Origin: Tubiluchus corallicola
Taxonomy: Eukaryota > Priapulida > Priapulimorpha > Priapulimorphida > Tubiluchidae
Reading direction: 5' to 3'
Assembly: GCA_030141605.1 (NCBI GenBank)
Contig: JAQGDQ010000247.1
Span: 221,501-285,500 of the forward strand
DNA length: 64,000 nucleotides
The notes beneath the pieces are model-generated. The model searched no databases. It saw only the letters and a program-made list of their open reading frames with translations, and was not told the DNA's origin. The position numbers and the translations under genes were made by a program. This document shows, one piece after another, positions 12,701-22,502 of this stretch (the first letter of the stretch is position 1; the number at the start of each line of letters is the position of its first letter).

Positions 12701-14581
12701 AGTAGACAGCAAAATAAACTTTTTGCAGCAACAGAATAGATTTGCATAACCAACGTCATTAGCATTATTAATTTCTTGATTACAATGACTACAATATATT
12801 ATTAATTTTTAAGAAAGATCAAAATTTTTCACGCAAGGCAAAAGTAACCAGGGATGCTTCATAAAAGCAACTATGATGTGATTTAATAAAAATACCTATA
12901 CAAAAAATGTATTTTTAACCCGCGGCTGCCCTCCCGTCATGGTAGTATATGAAATAATAAAAATGTCTATGCAAAAAATGTATTTTTAATCCAGACTGCA
13001 TTATTTTTATTGAAATTAAATATGTCTGTAACAGCAATAGAAACCTACGATTTCAGACCATTGCCATATTGTCCAATCATTTGAGAATCAACACTTCGTT
13101 TTGTAGATTTGCCAAACGTGATGATGTCAGCTGCTTCAGTAGGGTCCATACCATCCCCATCGTCTAGAAAGTTTAGGGTATAGCCACCACGCAAATCGTT
13201 AGCAGGAGCTGAATGAAACAATGCATTATTAATCTAACAATACCTGTCAACTTGAAATCCTATATAACCCCAACAGACATTGAAGTTTTCTAACAAATTA
13301 TTATGATTACACAAAGAATACACAGCTATTATTAAACAAAAGAGACATAAATGAATAACTTACCTTTTTCTGGCGAACTTTGAATGCTTGAATTGTTGTA
13401 AAGATCGCCATGTTTCGCGTCATTGGGGCAAGTGAGCGAGAATAACGCACAAGGTACGAAAGCCACTCTGGTTACCGATGTTTGGTGACCTCGTAACTGT
13501 ATTCATGTTACTCGACCCGCGCAACAAAAAATGGTGACTCTTCAAATTTAACACCACTAAGAACATGGTGATAAAGAAATAAAAAGAAATAAATTTTACA
13601 GTAAGTTTATAATAAAAGAAATTGAATATTCGTAATGAGAGCAGGATTTTAAGTTGTAAAAGCTTACATTATAGTGAGGGTTTAGTCTGACTTTAATAAA
13701 TGGCAATGAGTCTATAGCCAATACAAATCGGATGAAACACACTGGGTACCCCAATTCCTAGATGCAAATCTAGATAAAATATGCTGTTTAACTTACAACT
13801 TAGGCAAAATTTTGTTTAATTCCAATTTGGGCGATGTGCCATTAAACAAAAGTTAAATATAATTCATTAACCTTTGATTTTAGCAGATTATTGATCTACC
13901 GCAGAACAATAAGAAACATGCAGCTATTACACACTTCTCAAAATGGATCTCTAGCTCATTGATTCATTACCTGTGTATATGTTGATTTTTGTAGCTGAAG
14001 CATCTCGGGCATTGTCCAAAAGTTCGGCTAGCGCACCGAACAAAAACTCGTGTGTAGTGCTGAAAAAGAGAATCATATTGTCTGAAAAAGCAGTTCATAG
14101 ACCAGTGACAAAACAAAGAAACAAATAAAATGTTGTCCAATTACTTCATATGTAATTAATCTGAATGAATTAGTTCAATAACACAGTTAGCTTTTCAGTA
14201 AAAGCATTGCATTTTACCCATTTTCAGAAGTAGTTCAGTTTTATATATATTCAAATAGATAAAAGTAAACAACATTATCAACATATCATTGAGCCGAGCC
14301 TAAAGCATGCCTAGAAACCATTTGTTAAGTGCCTTCTGCTAAATCAACAAATTCTTTTATGGGCACTTGAGTTCTATAACACCAATAGGACCATAAAAAC
14401 TATAGTTCCACCAATTTCAGCTACGAAAAACAATCTGTTATATCTGGCTGAACAAGGACTTGTGTGATCTGCACAATTTTACTACTTACGAGTTTGTATG
14501 AAGATATTCAAAGCTGAGTTGTGCTCTGCTCAATACACTGTACTGAACCACTTCTTGTTCATCCAAAGAGTTCTTTGCCAT
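791..14581 (-). CDS. MORC2: MORC2-like GHKL ATPase with CW zinc finger (partial, C-terminus missing)
   Basis: Chromatin-silencing ATPase of the MORC family, expected in the nucleus. Coding exons in transcript order: 14490-14581, 13971-14059, 13049-13208, 12025-12133, 10914-10988, 10204-10424, 9169-9377, 8487-8523, 8136-8184, 6666-6898, 5455-5474, 5012-5146, 4019-4141, 3488-3593, 2839-2932, 1480-1686, 791-953. Every junction keeps frame, giving 707 codons. Visible motifs: ATPase loop ELLDNARDA with Asn47, DDGDGM at 76-81, [10 protein letters not shown] at 106-115; the coiled-coil insert [25 protein letters not shown]; and a CW finger with Cys517, Cys520, Cys543 and Cys554, with the same spacing as in human MORC2. 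An acidic Glu/Asp tract ends the visible part. The start ATG lies 10 bases after an acceptor, implying a 5' UTR intron. Two introns use GC-AG and one exon is 20 nt. Family assignment is secure; orthology to MORC2 rather than another CW-type MORC rests on recalled similarity. Confidence 0.93.
1736..2500. mobile_element. Decayed hAT-like MITE fragments in MORC2 intron
   Basis: Two stretches look like hAT-type miniature elements. One begins near 1736 with TAGTGGTGGAACCGATTAAT followed by ATTAATTGATT/AATCGATT alternations. The other ends near 2492 with CGCTCATCCCTA (inverse TAGGGATGAGCG) preceded by TTGAATTCGA/ATTCGAAT motifs. Their partner termini are not clear and no target-site duplication could be assigned, so boundaries are approximate. 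Confidence 0.35.
2490..2570. repeat. Low-complexity TATGGTATAATA tract
   Basis: Irregular runs of TATGGTATAATAT and GTAGTACAGTATAG. Simple AT-rich sequence inside the 1687-2838 intron of the MORC2-like gene; no other signal. Confidence 0.5.
6899..8135. other. 1.2-kb MORC2 intron, unassigned sequence
   Basis: No exon detected. The 7110-8000 part is less AT-rich than its surroundings and contains motifs such as GGGAGCCACATGGCACTT and CCATCCCACTTGAGCTACA that look like decayed mobile DNA. I found no termini, coding homology or tandem structure to name it. Confidence 0.3.
8787..8930 (+). mobile_element. Retroposon 3'-end relic (family A)
   Basis: The core GGGGTGGCTGACTTGGTCAC followed by GTCTTTTCACCACC matches similar cores at 29560-29600 (plus strand) and 25815-25860 (minus strand). 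An AT-rich stretch with AAATAAATATTCTATTCTA follows. The pattern fits the 3' end of a LINE or SINE family present in at least three copies in this window. Confidence 0.45.
9821..10045. repeat. 75-bp tandem triplication
   Basis: Three consecutive units start at 9821, 9896 and 9971 with GGTCACAAATCTTMCAGAA and run CGCCAAAYACACACAAAYACAC to AAACAAGCTA. They differ by a few substitutions. The period is a multiple of three, which keeps frames open on both strands, but nothing suggests coding. The array lies in the MORC2 intron 9378-10203. Confidence 0.9.
10989..12024 (-). other. GC-AG intron of MORC2-like gene
   Basis: The exon at 12025-12133 ends in GAAGAG followed by GCAAGT, and the next exon (10914-10988) follows an AAAG acceptor. 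Only this donor preserves the frame and the conserved junction [16 protein letters not shown]. The intron body holds no recognisable gene or repeat. Confidence 0.85.
13364..13510 (-). other. CG-richer exon-like island in MORC2 intron
   Basis: On the minus strand a less AT-rich block with several CpGs ends in CCAGAAAAAG followed by a consensus GTAAGT donor at 13358-13363. Inside it ATGGCGATCTTTACAACAAT begins a short open frame. Splicing onto the exon at 13049-13208 would be out of frame, so it is not an obvious alternative MORC2 coding start. It may be an alternative noncoding first exon, a promoter or chance. Confidence 0.25.
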
Positions 14582-14591
14582 CTTGGTTGTC

Positions 14592-16829
14592 TGTAACATT
14601 GATAACGCTTTAATTTGTGTATTAAATATTAAGTTTAATTGTTTTACCACTTAAAAAACTTATGAATAGGTTTCCCCGTTCTACTACATTTGTGTTGCTT
14701 TCATAATCCCTGATGCAATACCTCATTTACTTAGGGTAACTTGTCGGTTTTCTATACCCAATAGGTCGCATGTTCAATTCTAGAGTTGCGGCAGAAATAA
14801 AACATTGTTGAAAATGACAGCAGAAATCGGGTTTTGGTTCGGTTATAGTTATCAGCAAGCCTAATAGACTACTTAATTTTCATCATTTGAAAAAAATCGC
14901 TTTCCAAAACACTTGAAAAAAAGCCAACTCAGCTATCATCCGATATCTGTCCTATATTACTATTACATTTGTTCTTGTTCATGTTATTATCGAACTGTTT
15001 TGTAATGTTTCTGGACAGCAAATGCTATAGTTCATCTTATATAGAACAGCATGATGTTGAAGCTGTCAATATACCAGATACCAACTTACCAAGATACCAA
15101 TATAACAAGCATATGGACCCAACACTGTACGTACACTGACTATGTCTATCCTTAAAGCAATTCAATACAAAATTACCCATTTACTAAATTTTCTTCACTT
15201 TAACTTGCAAATAGATCAATAAAAAAACTCTAGTCACTATTTCTGCACGATGCTTGTGCTTGATGGTTTTGTTGTCTGGCTAGCATTTCATTTTACTTTA
15301 AAGACACACATGCACTAATTAAAGAAACATTGACATCCAAAAAGTGATAGCCATAAAATCAATGGCTTCTAACTGCATCAGCCCATGAAGGACAGAGGAG
15401 GCTAAGAATAATACGGATGAGTGGGTTGAGGGTACGCATAGTGAATGTTGAGAAGATAGTTGTAAAAAGTATCTAATTGTAATAAAAATGTTAGCGAGGA
15501 TTAAAGTTGACGTTTGTTGTATGCAGGAAATAGCGCAAGATTAAGCAACTGGTTGTAGTTTTTGAATCTGAGAAGGAAAAGTACGAGTTTTGGTAGTAGG
15601 GAAAAGGATGCTGAGGATCTGGCGGAGTAACCTCTAGAATAATGAAAATAAAGATTGTGATAAGAATGAAGGCAGTGCATATATTTTCAGTATGTGCATG
15701 CAACAAAATTTGGAAAATCACTTTTCTTTTTAGGTTCATAATTTTATCAGGTATATTATTGTTGTTCTGTAGATTAATAAAGTGACTTTAACTAACACAC
15801 ACAGGGAAAGGTTTCAGAATAATGCCTTTTATCACTGATCAATGAATGACAAAAAAAACAATGTTTTTGTTTACAATTTACTCTGCTTGGTGTCAGACGA
15901 CAGTTTACATCTTATGAGAATTTGTGACACAGGGTGACTACATGACTACTGATAACTTTTGCAATGATACTTGAATGCATTTGTGCAAAATAAACTTGAA
16001 TTGAAAATTGATTGATTTTGATCCAGGATTTTATTCCCCAACCGAAATTCTGTTGGGGAGGCAGCTGCTCGACAATGTGTTTGTATTTTCTTACTGCAGT
16101 ATTTCATTCAAGATATTGTAGTGCAGAATGGGATTTATAAAGAGACAACTTCAAACAAAAAAATTATTAATTTAAGCTAACAGAAAACCGGAATGAAATT
16201 ATGCTATACAGCATCATAATGCATGAAATTGAATATGTAAAATAGAAGAAATGTTAACGTACAGTAAAAAAATCAACAGTTATACTGTTCAACGGCATAT
16301 ATTGTTTTAGAAATAAGCGAAATTGCGAACCTCTTATGACTTAAAGAGCGTATTATCATAAGAATATAGTTACTGTAATATCGTCAGAAATTGCACAAAA
16401 CATCAGCTTCGCTAGACGGCCATGCTTCAACAAATCGATAGCGTCGGTTAAAAATTCACGTTAGAGGGCGCGAAAAGAAATATGGCAGTTTTGGTAACAT
16501 GTGTTTGCTGCTGAAATTTCTGTCCGTGAATTACGTAAAAATATAATTATATTATTTATGTTTCTGACTGTAAAATATTTTTTAATTTGTCAGTAGAAAA
16601 TTGTTGCCATGTACAACATGAGACAGGCTTACTGAATTATTGGCTGAATTAGTTTAGTTTAGTTTTTTGCCATAAAATTTAAAAAGAAAAACAAGCATAT
16701 ATTAAAGTTGATTAGTAAATTATCGGGTCCGTCCAAAAAGAAAACTTGTATAAGTTAGGCCTTCTATACTGAAGTACAGACGAAAATGATAAGACTTAAT
16801 TCAAACATTTCGTATCTATGAAGGCATAG
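14592..16829. other. Intergenic region upstream of MORC2-like gene
   Basis: No coding region recognised. A retroposon tail lies at 15950-16012. A CpG-containing block at 16400-16500 with an ATCGAT motif and GAGGGCGCG could be the promoter of the minus-strand MORC2-like gene, whose first coding exon follows a 5' UTR acceptor at 14592. A T-arm-like ATGTTCAATTCTAG occurs near 14772 without a convincing tRNA fold. Confidence 0.35.
15950..16012 (+). mobile_element. Retroposon tail with TTGAATTGAA motif
   Basis: AAAATAAACTTGAATTGAAA followed by TTGATTGATTT. The same AATAAA-TTGAAT tail occurs at 19355-19380, 29697-29718 and, inverted, at 25722-25745, which points to shared retroposon 3' ends. Confidence 0.4.
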
Positions 16830-17163
16830 AAACCATCGACAGCAAAAAAATTCCAACGACTGACATATCATTGTGCCTCCTACAAAATTAACAAGAGAAC
16901 AGTTTTCAATAGTTGGAACAGAAGAAGGGAAACACTTGCAATGTGAGTAATTGATGAGTGGAATAAACCTCCTAACACTGTAGTTCAGGCCCCTAAACCT
17001 GCCCAGTTCAAGCTTCGTCTTAATAAACACTGGAAACATAATCCAGCAAAATATGTGGACCCTTGTTGCTACAACGGCAACAAGAAGCCTTGTATCACAC
17101 TTAATGATTGTAGTGTGGCCACACATTTCAGTAAAGTCAACAAGGAAGAGAGGAGAGGTTCAT
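16830..17163 (+). pseudogene. CR1/L2-like LINE ORF2 C-terminal relic
   Basis: The plus strand reads VIDEWNKPPNTVVQAP then PAQFKLRLNKHWKHNPAKY and ends at a TAA near 17163. This is the typical last segment of APE-type LINE reverse-transcriptase proteins (pattern WN-LP-xVV-A-xxxFKxRLDKxW). An in-frame stop (TGA) immediately before VIDEW, and the absence of the RT core upstream, show that it is a dead 5'-truncated copy. Confidence 0.75.
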
Positions 17164-17535
17164 AAGCAATTATGATTAACCTTTGTTCTTCAACAGTAAC
17201 TGTAATAAGGCACACAGAAAGAAATGTGCAGGTGCTGGAATAAATGGTGGCTTATGGTAGGAGAAGAAATATGACAAGGAAAAGGGAGTGAAAATGAGAA
17301 CAAAAATACCTATTCAGAACGAACAAATAGAATGAAAATGAGAACTAAGAATATAATAAATATAAAGAAATCAACAAGTCAGAAGCAAGTGCACAACCTA
17401 ATTTAGGTATGTTTCACAAAATACCATACCTGGATAAATCTTGCAAAGAACTTACCATGAAATTTGATACCTCACTGACTTCATTACAAATTTAAGCCTG
17501 GCTGAAATTCTTGAATATCAATCATTAGTCTATTT

Positions 17536-17909
17536 CAGGGGTTCTCAACCGGGGGGTAACTCCCCCTCCCCCCCTTCGGGGAGAATGAGCCACCTCCAGG
17601 GGGGAATGAATGGGTGAAAAAATAAAAATAAAAAATATGTAGAAAAGCAAAGAAAAAAGTACAGAAAGCCTTCATAGCCAAAGCAACACACCCTCCCGCT
17701 CAAGACGTTTAGATCCGACCACGTGGCTGCCTGAGACAGCGGCACAGGCTGAGTAGCCCACTCACTGGCCTGACCACACACGGCAGTGAGTGAAGTGCGC
17801 TCTCTATCTTTTGCTCTTGGCTAGCATACTACAGATAAAATTAGGGGGGGAACAAGAATCAGTAGCCTTCAAAATGGGGGAACTGGTCAAAAAAGGTTGG
17901 GGACCACTG
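17536..17909. mobile_element. Non-autonomous hAT element (MITE) with intact 8-bp TSD
   Basis: The 374-bp element begins CAGGGGTTCTCAACC and ends with GGTTGGGGACCACTG, the inverse of CAGTGGTCCCCAACC. Both ends are flanked by the identical 8-mer GTCTATTT (17528-17535 and 17910-17917), the size expected for hAT insertion. Internal sequence contains G/C homopolymer runs and no transposase. The perfect duplication suggests a fairly recent insertion. Confidence 0.9.
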
Positions 17910-17917
17910 GTCTATTT

Positions 17918-19415
17918 GTATTTGGCGCTGTACTTGCACTGAACCACAATCGCTCAGAAAATTAGGTTAAATTACTTAACAAATCCATGTGCAGTAACAG
18001 TAATGGTAATAGTAAATTTATTTAGCTTCATAAACTTAATACAATAAAAAAAGATTAAGATGTTAGTGCATATTATACATATAAATATGAGCATTGAGCA
18101 TAGGTGATGAAAGACTATATGGTCACCCAGACAGTTGCCTCTAATTAGATGTAAGTAACATTGATATTGTGCCAGTGGCCAGTGGGATCAATTGTATTAG
18201 TATTGAGTTACTGTATCCACTGAATTATTGTGCCTAAAGTTTTAGGGCAGAACATCTGGTTACGCATTGACGAGTTTTAGGCTTTAAAGAGTAAGGTTCC
18301 CAGCAGAGAACAGGGACAATTGGTGGTTTTAAGGCGAACTAAAAACTTAGCGTAATTGGTAAAGTATGCATGAACAATAAGTTATTGATTAAGCTAATTT
18401 ATATTATAATCATGTGTAGCATGCTGTACTTAAGGTTTTTTAGTTTGTATTTGCACTTTTACCATCAAAGCATTCTGTGGCTCAGTAAGTGGTGACTTGG
18501 AGTGGAAATTGTGCAGCTGCTGCAAAATACTTCAATTTATACGTTTTATCTTTTAGTGTACAAGTAATGAATAATTCTTCTAATCAAACAACCTGTATAA
18601 CATTAGATTTATTAAATCTGAGCCCACATGCATTGCAGATGTTATTTTGGATAATATATGTATTAGATGTCATTCTTTGGATAGCGTAACCTTGAAATTC
18701 AATTTTGGTACCGCATGAGAATTCTAAAAAGACATATTGGACGACTATATACAGTAGAATGTTCTGAAAAGTACATTCATAGGTGGTGACTAAATTGGAA
18801 GCCTAATGCTAGACAGATTTTCACGTTTATATATACAGCTAGAAGCATTACTCGTGGAACATAACTAAATCCACCATTTTACATTATATCTTATGGAAAG
18901 CATGACTTCGTTTAATACTGCATTTTGTGTCGTTAATCGAGGCTTGTACATGTATGTTGTGTTAATTAAGCTAATGCTTTCAAATTGAATTGCCCAGTAA
19001 ATTAACAATTGGCATTGGCATAAACAAAAATTAAGTTGTCATTGTGCGTGCTAGGCTGTGAAGTTAACTAGCACCTTATATAGCTAACAATATGGAAAAC
19101 TGCTTTAATCTGCCAAACTCCCGCCAGCCCCCATTAATTTATCTCGTTGAATGGAGGACTGTATAGTGTGCACACATCCAAACATAGTTAAGATGCTTCT
19201 GTTCTTAACTGTGATTAAGATATCTAAGATGCTTAAGATAATTTATTAGCTCTTAATTTACTAATTCTGTATATACATTTACTCTTGTAATTTTTATTTC
19301 ATTGTATTTTATTTCATTTTAGTACTAGATTTGTTTTTTATATGGTTATAGTTACCGAAATAAAAATTTGAATTGAATCGTTCAAAATAACTTTGAAGTA
19401 CCATTTATTATTTTC
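17918..19415. other. Intergenic region between hAT MITE and CEBPZ
   Basis: No gene recognised. It holds a retroposon-like 3' end at about 19190-19380 ending in ACCGAAATAAAAATTTGAAT. TTATTATTTTCAG at the end could be the acceptor of a 5' UTR intron of the CEBPZ gene. Confidence 0.4.
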
Positions 19416-19472
19416 AGATTACAGATATAGGCCTGCAACTTGCATAACTTTTCGAGAAATCATATTGTGAAA

Positions 19473-22400
19473 ATGGCTGACAAACAAGTAGAAGAGCTGA
19501 TTGAAGACAGCGATGAAGCTAGTGACTTGGAATTTGGATCTGAGAATGGTTCTGAAGACATCGAACTTGAAGAGATTAAAAAATTTGTAACCAAACTCAA
19601 TTTTCAACGGCTCCTTAGTAGTGAAATGATTGACAAGCCAAATAATAAAGACACTGCTGACATTCCTGTAAGTTGGCATGACACAAAGTCAACAGAGATT
19701 AAAAAGAAAGTGCACAGAACATCTGCATGGGAATCAGCATCATCTAGCAATAAAGAACAGCAACAGACCAAGAATGGACAAGATCATTTGAATCTGAAAT
19801 TTGGTCACAAATTACGTAAATACTTACTTGTAAAGCCGGGTATGAAGTGGCATGAAATAGACACGATAACAGCATCAAACAGCAAAATAAGTGACACGGT
19901 TTCCACAGTACTTTTAAAACACTGTGAGTCGTTTGCAGAGCAGTTACTTAAAGAAGAAGTTTCTTTCTATGAAAAGAATGAGAAAAATAAATCCAACCAG
20001 GCGCAGTGGATGAAGACTGTTGTCTCCAAGGGCACATTGACAGATAAAATGGCTGCATTAACATTGCTTATACAGGACTCGCCTGTTCAGAGCTTGTCGT
20101 ATCTAGATGTTCTACTTAACATGAGCAAGAAAAAAGAGAAAAGAGAATCACTAACCGCCATTACCACACTTAAGGATTTATTTATTTCGGAGTTATTACC
20201 TGATGCCAAAATGTTGAAAACTTTTGATAAACAGCCATTCTCATTGTTGCACAACAAGTTTGGCAATAACACGCTGACCAGAGACAGAACACTACTGCTC
20301 TGGATTTACGAATCCAAATTGAAGAAAAAGTACTCAGAGTTTGTTTCCAATTTGCAGACATTGCTATTTGATAATTTAAGAGTTGTTAAACTGAAGACAT
20401 TGAAGATAGTGTTCGAACTCTTAACTAATAAACCAGAGCAGGAGAAAGTTCTGCTTAGCTTGATTACAAATAAACTTGGTGATCCAGACCACAAGGTAGC
20501 AGCACGAGCAGCTAACCTTTTAACACAACTTGTTGGTAACCATCCAAACATGAAAGGTGTTGTCATAGAGGATGTAGAGCGCATGATATTTAGACCGAAC
20601 ATTGCAGACAAAGCTCAGTACTATGGCATATGCTTCATGAATCAACTTGTTCTCTGTCATGATGAAGATCATCTAGCATCAAAACTCATCACCATATATT
20701 TATCGTTTTTTAAAGCCATAGTGAAAAAAGGAGAACTGCATAGCAAAATGTTAAGTGCTTTGCTTACGGGTGTGAACAGAGCATTTCCATTTGCTAAAAA
20801 GGATGGTGCACTGATTTCTGAAAAAATGGACACTTTGTATAAGATAGTTCATACCACTAACTTCAATGTTTCTGTTCAGGCATTAATGCTGTTATTCCAG
20901 GTTTTGGATGCCAAGCAAAGCATTTCTGATAGGTTTTACATAGCTCTTTACAAAAAACTTGAAGATCCAGAATTGAAACTGTCGTCCAAATATTCGCTTT
21001 TTCTCAGTTTGGTATTTAAGAGCTTGCAGAAAGATGTGGCAGATCAGAGGGTTAAAGCATTTCTCAAAAAACTGCTGCAAATTTGTGCTTTACAGCCTCC
21101 CAATTTTATTTGTGGAGTTCTCATGCTTATTGGAGAACTTATGAAAGAACGTCCAGGGCTTCTGTGTTTGCAGCAGGAATTTAACGAATATGATCAAATG
21201 GATGAGGAAAAGTTTGAGGATGTTGAAGATGATGCTGCTGAGAGTGACAGCAACAAAAATGGTTCTGAGACACATTTACACCAGAATAAAGATCTCATTT
21301 CAAAATCTGATGAATCTGACAAGGATTTGTTACTGTCTAACGTGACAGTAAGTGAAACAAACTTTACCAAAACAACTAAACCTTCTTGGGTTCACAAAAG
21401 AAACATTTCTGGTGCTGTAGTTGATTTAAATGATTATAACCATTGTCAGCGAAATCCATTATATGCCGGTGGTGAGTATGCATGTTTATGGGAGTTGCAA
21501 AATCTTGCGCATCATTTTCATCCTTCTGTGAGAATGTTTGCAGAAAAGTTACTTAGTGGTGAGCAACTTGCTTATTCTGGGGACCCTCTTATTGACTTTA
21601 CCGTGGTTCGATTTTTGGACAGATTTGTGTTTCGCAATCCAAAAAAACAATTCAAAATAGATAAAACAGACATGAGTGAGAAGATTCGATATAAAAAGGA
21701 AAGATATACCCCTAAAGGTATGAAAAAAGTTGCTGCAAATGCACCTGAATACATAGCCCGTGGGGCATCCCAAATACCAGTAGATGAGGCATACTTGTTC
21801 AAATATTTTCAAAGACAAGCAGAGTTGAAGCGGAAGTTTTCAGTTGTTAATGATGATGACACTGAGAGCATATCTGATTCTGAGTTTGATGCATTGCTTG
21901 AAAAATATGAACAAGACAAAAAAGATGAGGACTTAATGGATTTTGCTGGTGATTTTGGGCATGGCAAAAGGAAAAAAACTGCAGAGGAAGATGATGATGA
22001 CGAAAGTGTACACGATAATGATCAGGACGATGAAGTTTCTTTTGGTGAGGATTTTATGAAAGAGTTCGATGACTCTGATTTAGAAGAGAAAAAAGAGCTT
22101 GATCAATATACTGAAGATGGAAGAAATTTCTTAGACGGTGGTGTTACTTACCAAGGAAAGAAAAACAAGTATGAGAGTGCAAAACATGTAAAATCTTGTA
22201 ACAAAGGTCTTGATGAAGCCGCCCAAATGTTTACGCAAATGTTAGATGACAGTGCTTCTTCAAAATTTGATTTGGAAACTTCAGAAGCAGTAGCCAACAA
22301 TGATAAAGCAAGTGTCAAGCAAATTAGATGGGAGGATCAACGTCATCAGTGGCTGGAAGGGCGTGATTGGAAATCCAAGAGACGAAGAAAAGGGAAAAGT

Positions 22401-22502
22401 GTTCAAAAACCAATACATATCAACAAAAAAGCAAAAACTAGACCAAAAAGTAAAAATTGTCCACCAAACAAAAAAATGCTTTATAAAAAAGGCTTTAGGT
22501 AA
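19473..22502 (+). CDS. CEBPZ: CEBPZ / Noc1-like CBF/Mak21 family protein
   Basis: Nucleolar ribosome-biogenesis factor of the CBF/Mak21 family (yeast Noc1/Mak21, human CEBPZ), required for maturation of the large ribosomal subunit. A single uninterrupted frame of 1009 codons, close to the length of the human protein. Visible features: acidic N-terminus; a helical-repeat region in the first half with LKTLKIVFELLTNKPE and DPDHKVAARAANLL; the CBF domain with QALMLLFQVLDAKQSISDRF and FICGVLMLIGELMKERPGL; the signature QRNPLYAGGEYACLWEL and SGDPLIDFTVVRFLDRFVFR; then Asp/Glu-rich stretches and a Lys/Arg-rich C-terminus. The start is the ATG in context GAAAATGG; the frame upstream has no other ATG. 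An acceptor-like TTTTCAG at 19411-19417 suggests a 5' UTR intron. The lack of coding introns is unusual for this gene. Confidence 0.95.
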   Translation: MADKQVEELIEDSDEASDLEFGSENGSEDIELEEIKKFVTKLNFQRLLSSEMIDKPNNKDTADIPVSWHDTKSTEIKKKVHRTSAWESASSSNKEQQQTKNGQDHLNLKFGHKLRKYLLVKPGMKWHEIDTITASNSKISDTVSTVLLKHCESFAEQLLKEEVSFYEKNEKNKSNQAQWMKTVVSKGTLTDKMAALTLLIQDSPVQSLSYLDVLLNMSKKKEKRESLTAITTLKDLFISELLPDAKMLKTFDKQPFSLLHNKFGNNTLTRDRTLLLWIYESKLKKKYSEFVSNLQTLLFDNLRVVKLKTLKIVFELLTNKPEQEKVLLSLITNKLGDPDHKVAARAANLLTQLVGNHPNMKGVVIEDVERMIFRPNIADKAQYYGICFMNQLVLCHDEDHLASKLITIYLSFFKAIVKKGELHSKMLSALLTGVNRAFPFAKKDGALISEKMDTLYKIVHTTNFNVSVQALMLLFQVLDAKQSISDRFYIALYKKLEDPELKLSSKYSLFLSLVFKSLQKDVADQRVKAFLKKLLQICALQPPNFICGVLMLIGELMKERPGLLCLQQEFNEYDQMDEEKFEDVEDDAAESDSNKNGSETHLHQNKDLISKSDESDKDLLLSNVTVSETNFTKTTKPSWVHKRNISGAVVDLNDYNHCQRNPLYAGGEYACLWELQNLAHHFHPSVRMFAEKLLSGEQLAYSGDPLIDFTVVRFLDRFVFRNPKKQFKIDKTDMSEKIRYKKERYTPKGMKKVAANAPEYIARGASQIPVDEAYLFKYFQRQAELKRKFSVVNDDDTESISDSEFDALLEKYEQDKKDEDLMDFAGDFGHGKRKKTAEEDDDDESVHDNDQDDEVSFGEDFMKEFDDSDLEEKKELDQYTEDGRNFLDGGVTYQGKKNKYESAKHVKSCNKGLDEAAQMFTQMLDDSASSKFDLETSEAVANNDKASVKQIRWEDQRHQWLEGRDWKSKRRRKGKSVQKPIHINKKAKTRPKSKNCPPNKKMLYKKGFR

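Noticed and set aside
16764-17126. 120-codon minus-strand open frame
   Set aside because: It is antisense to the recognisable LINE C-terminal relic on the plus strand.
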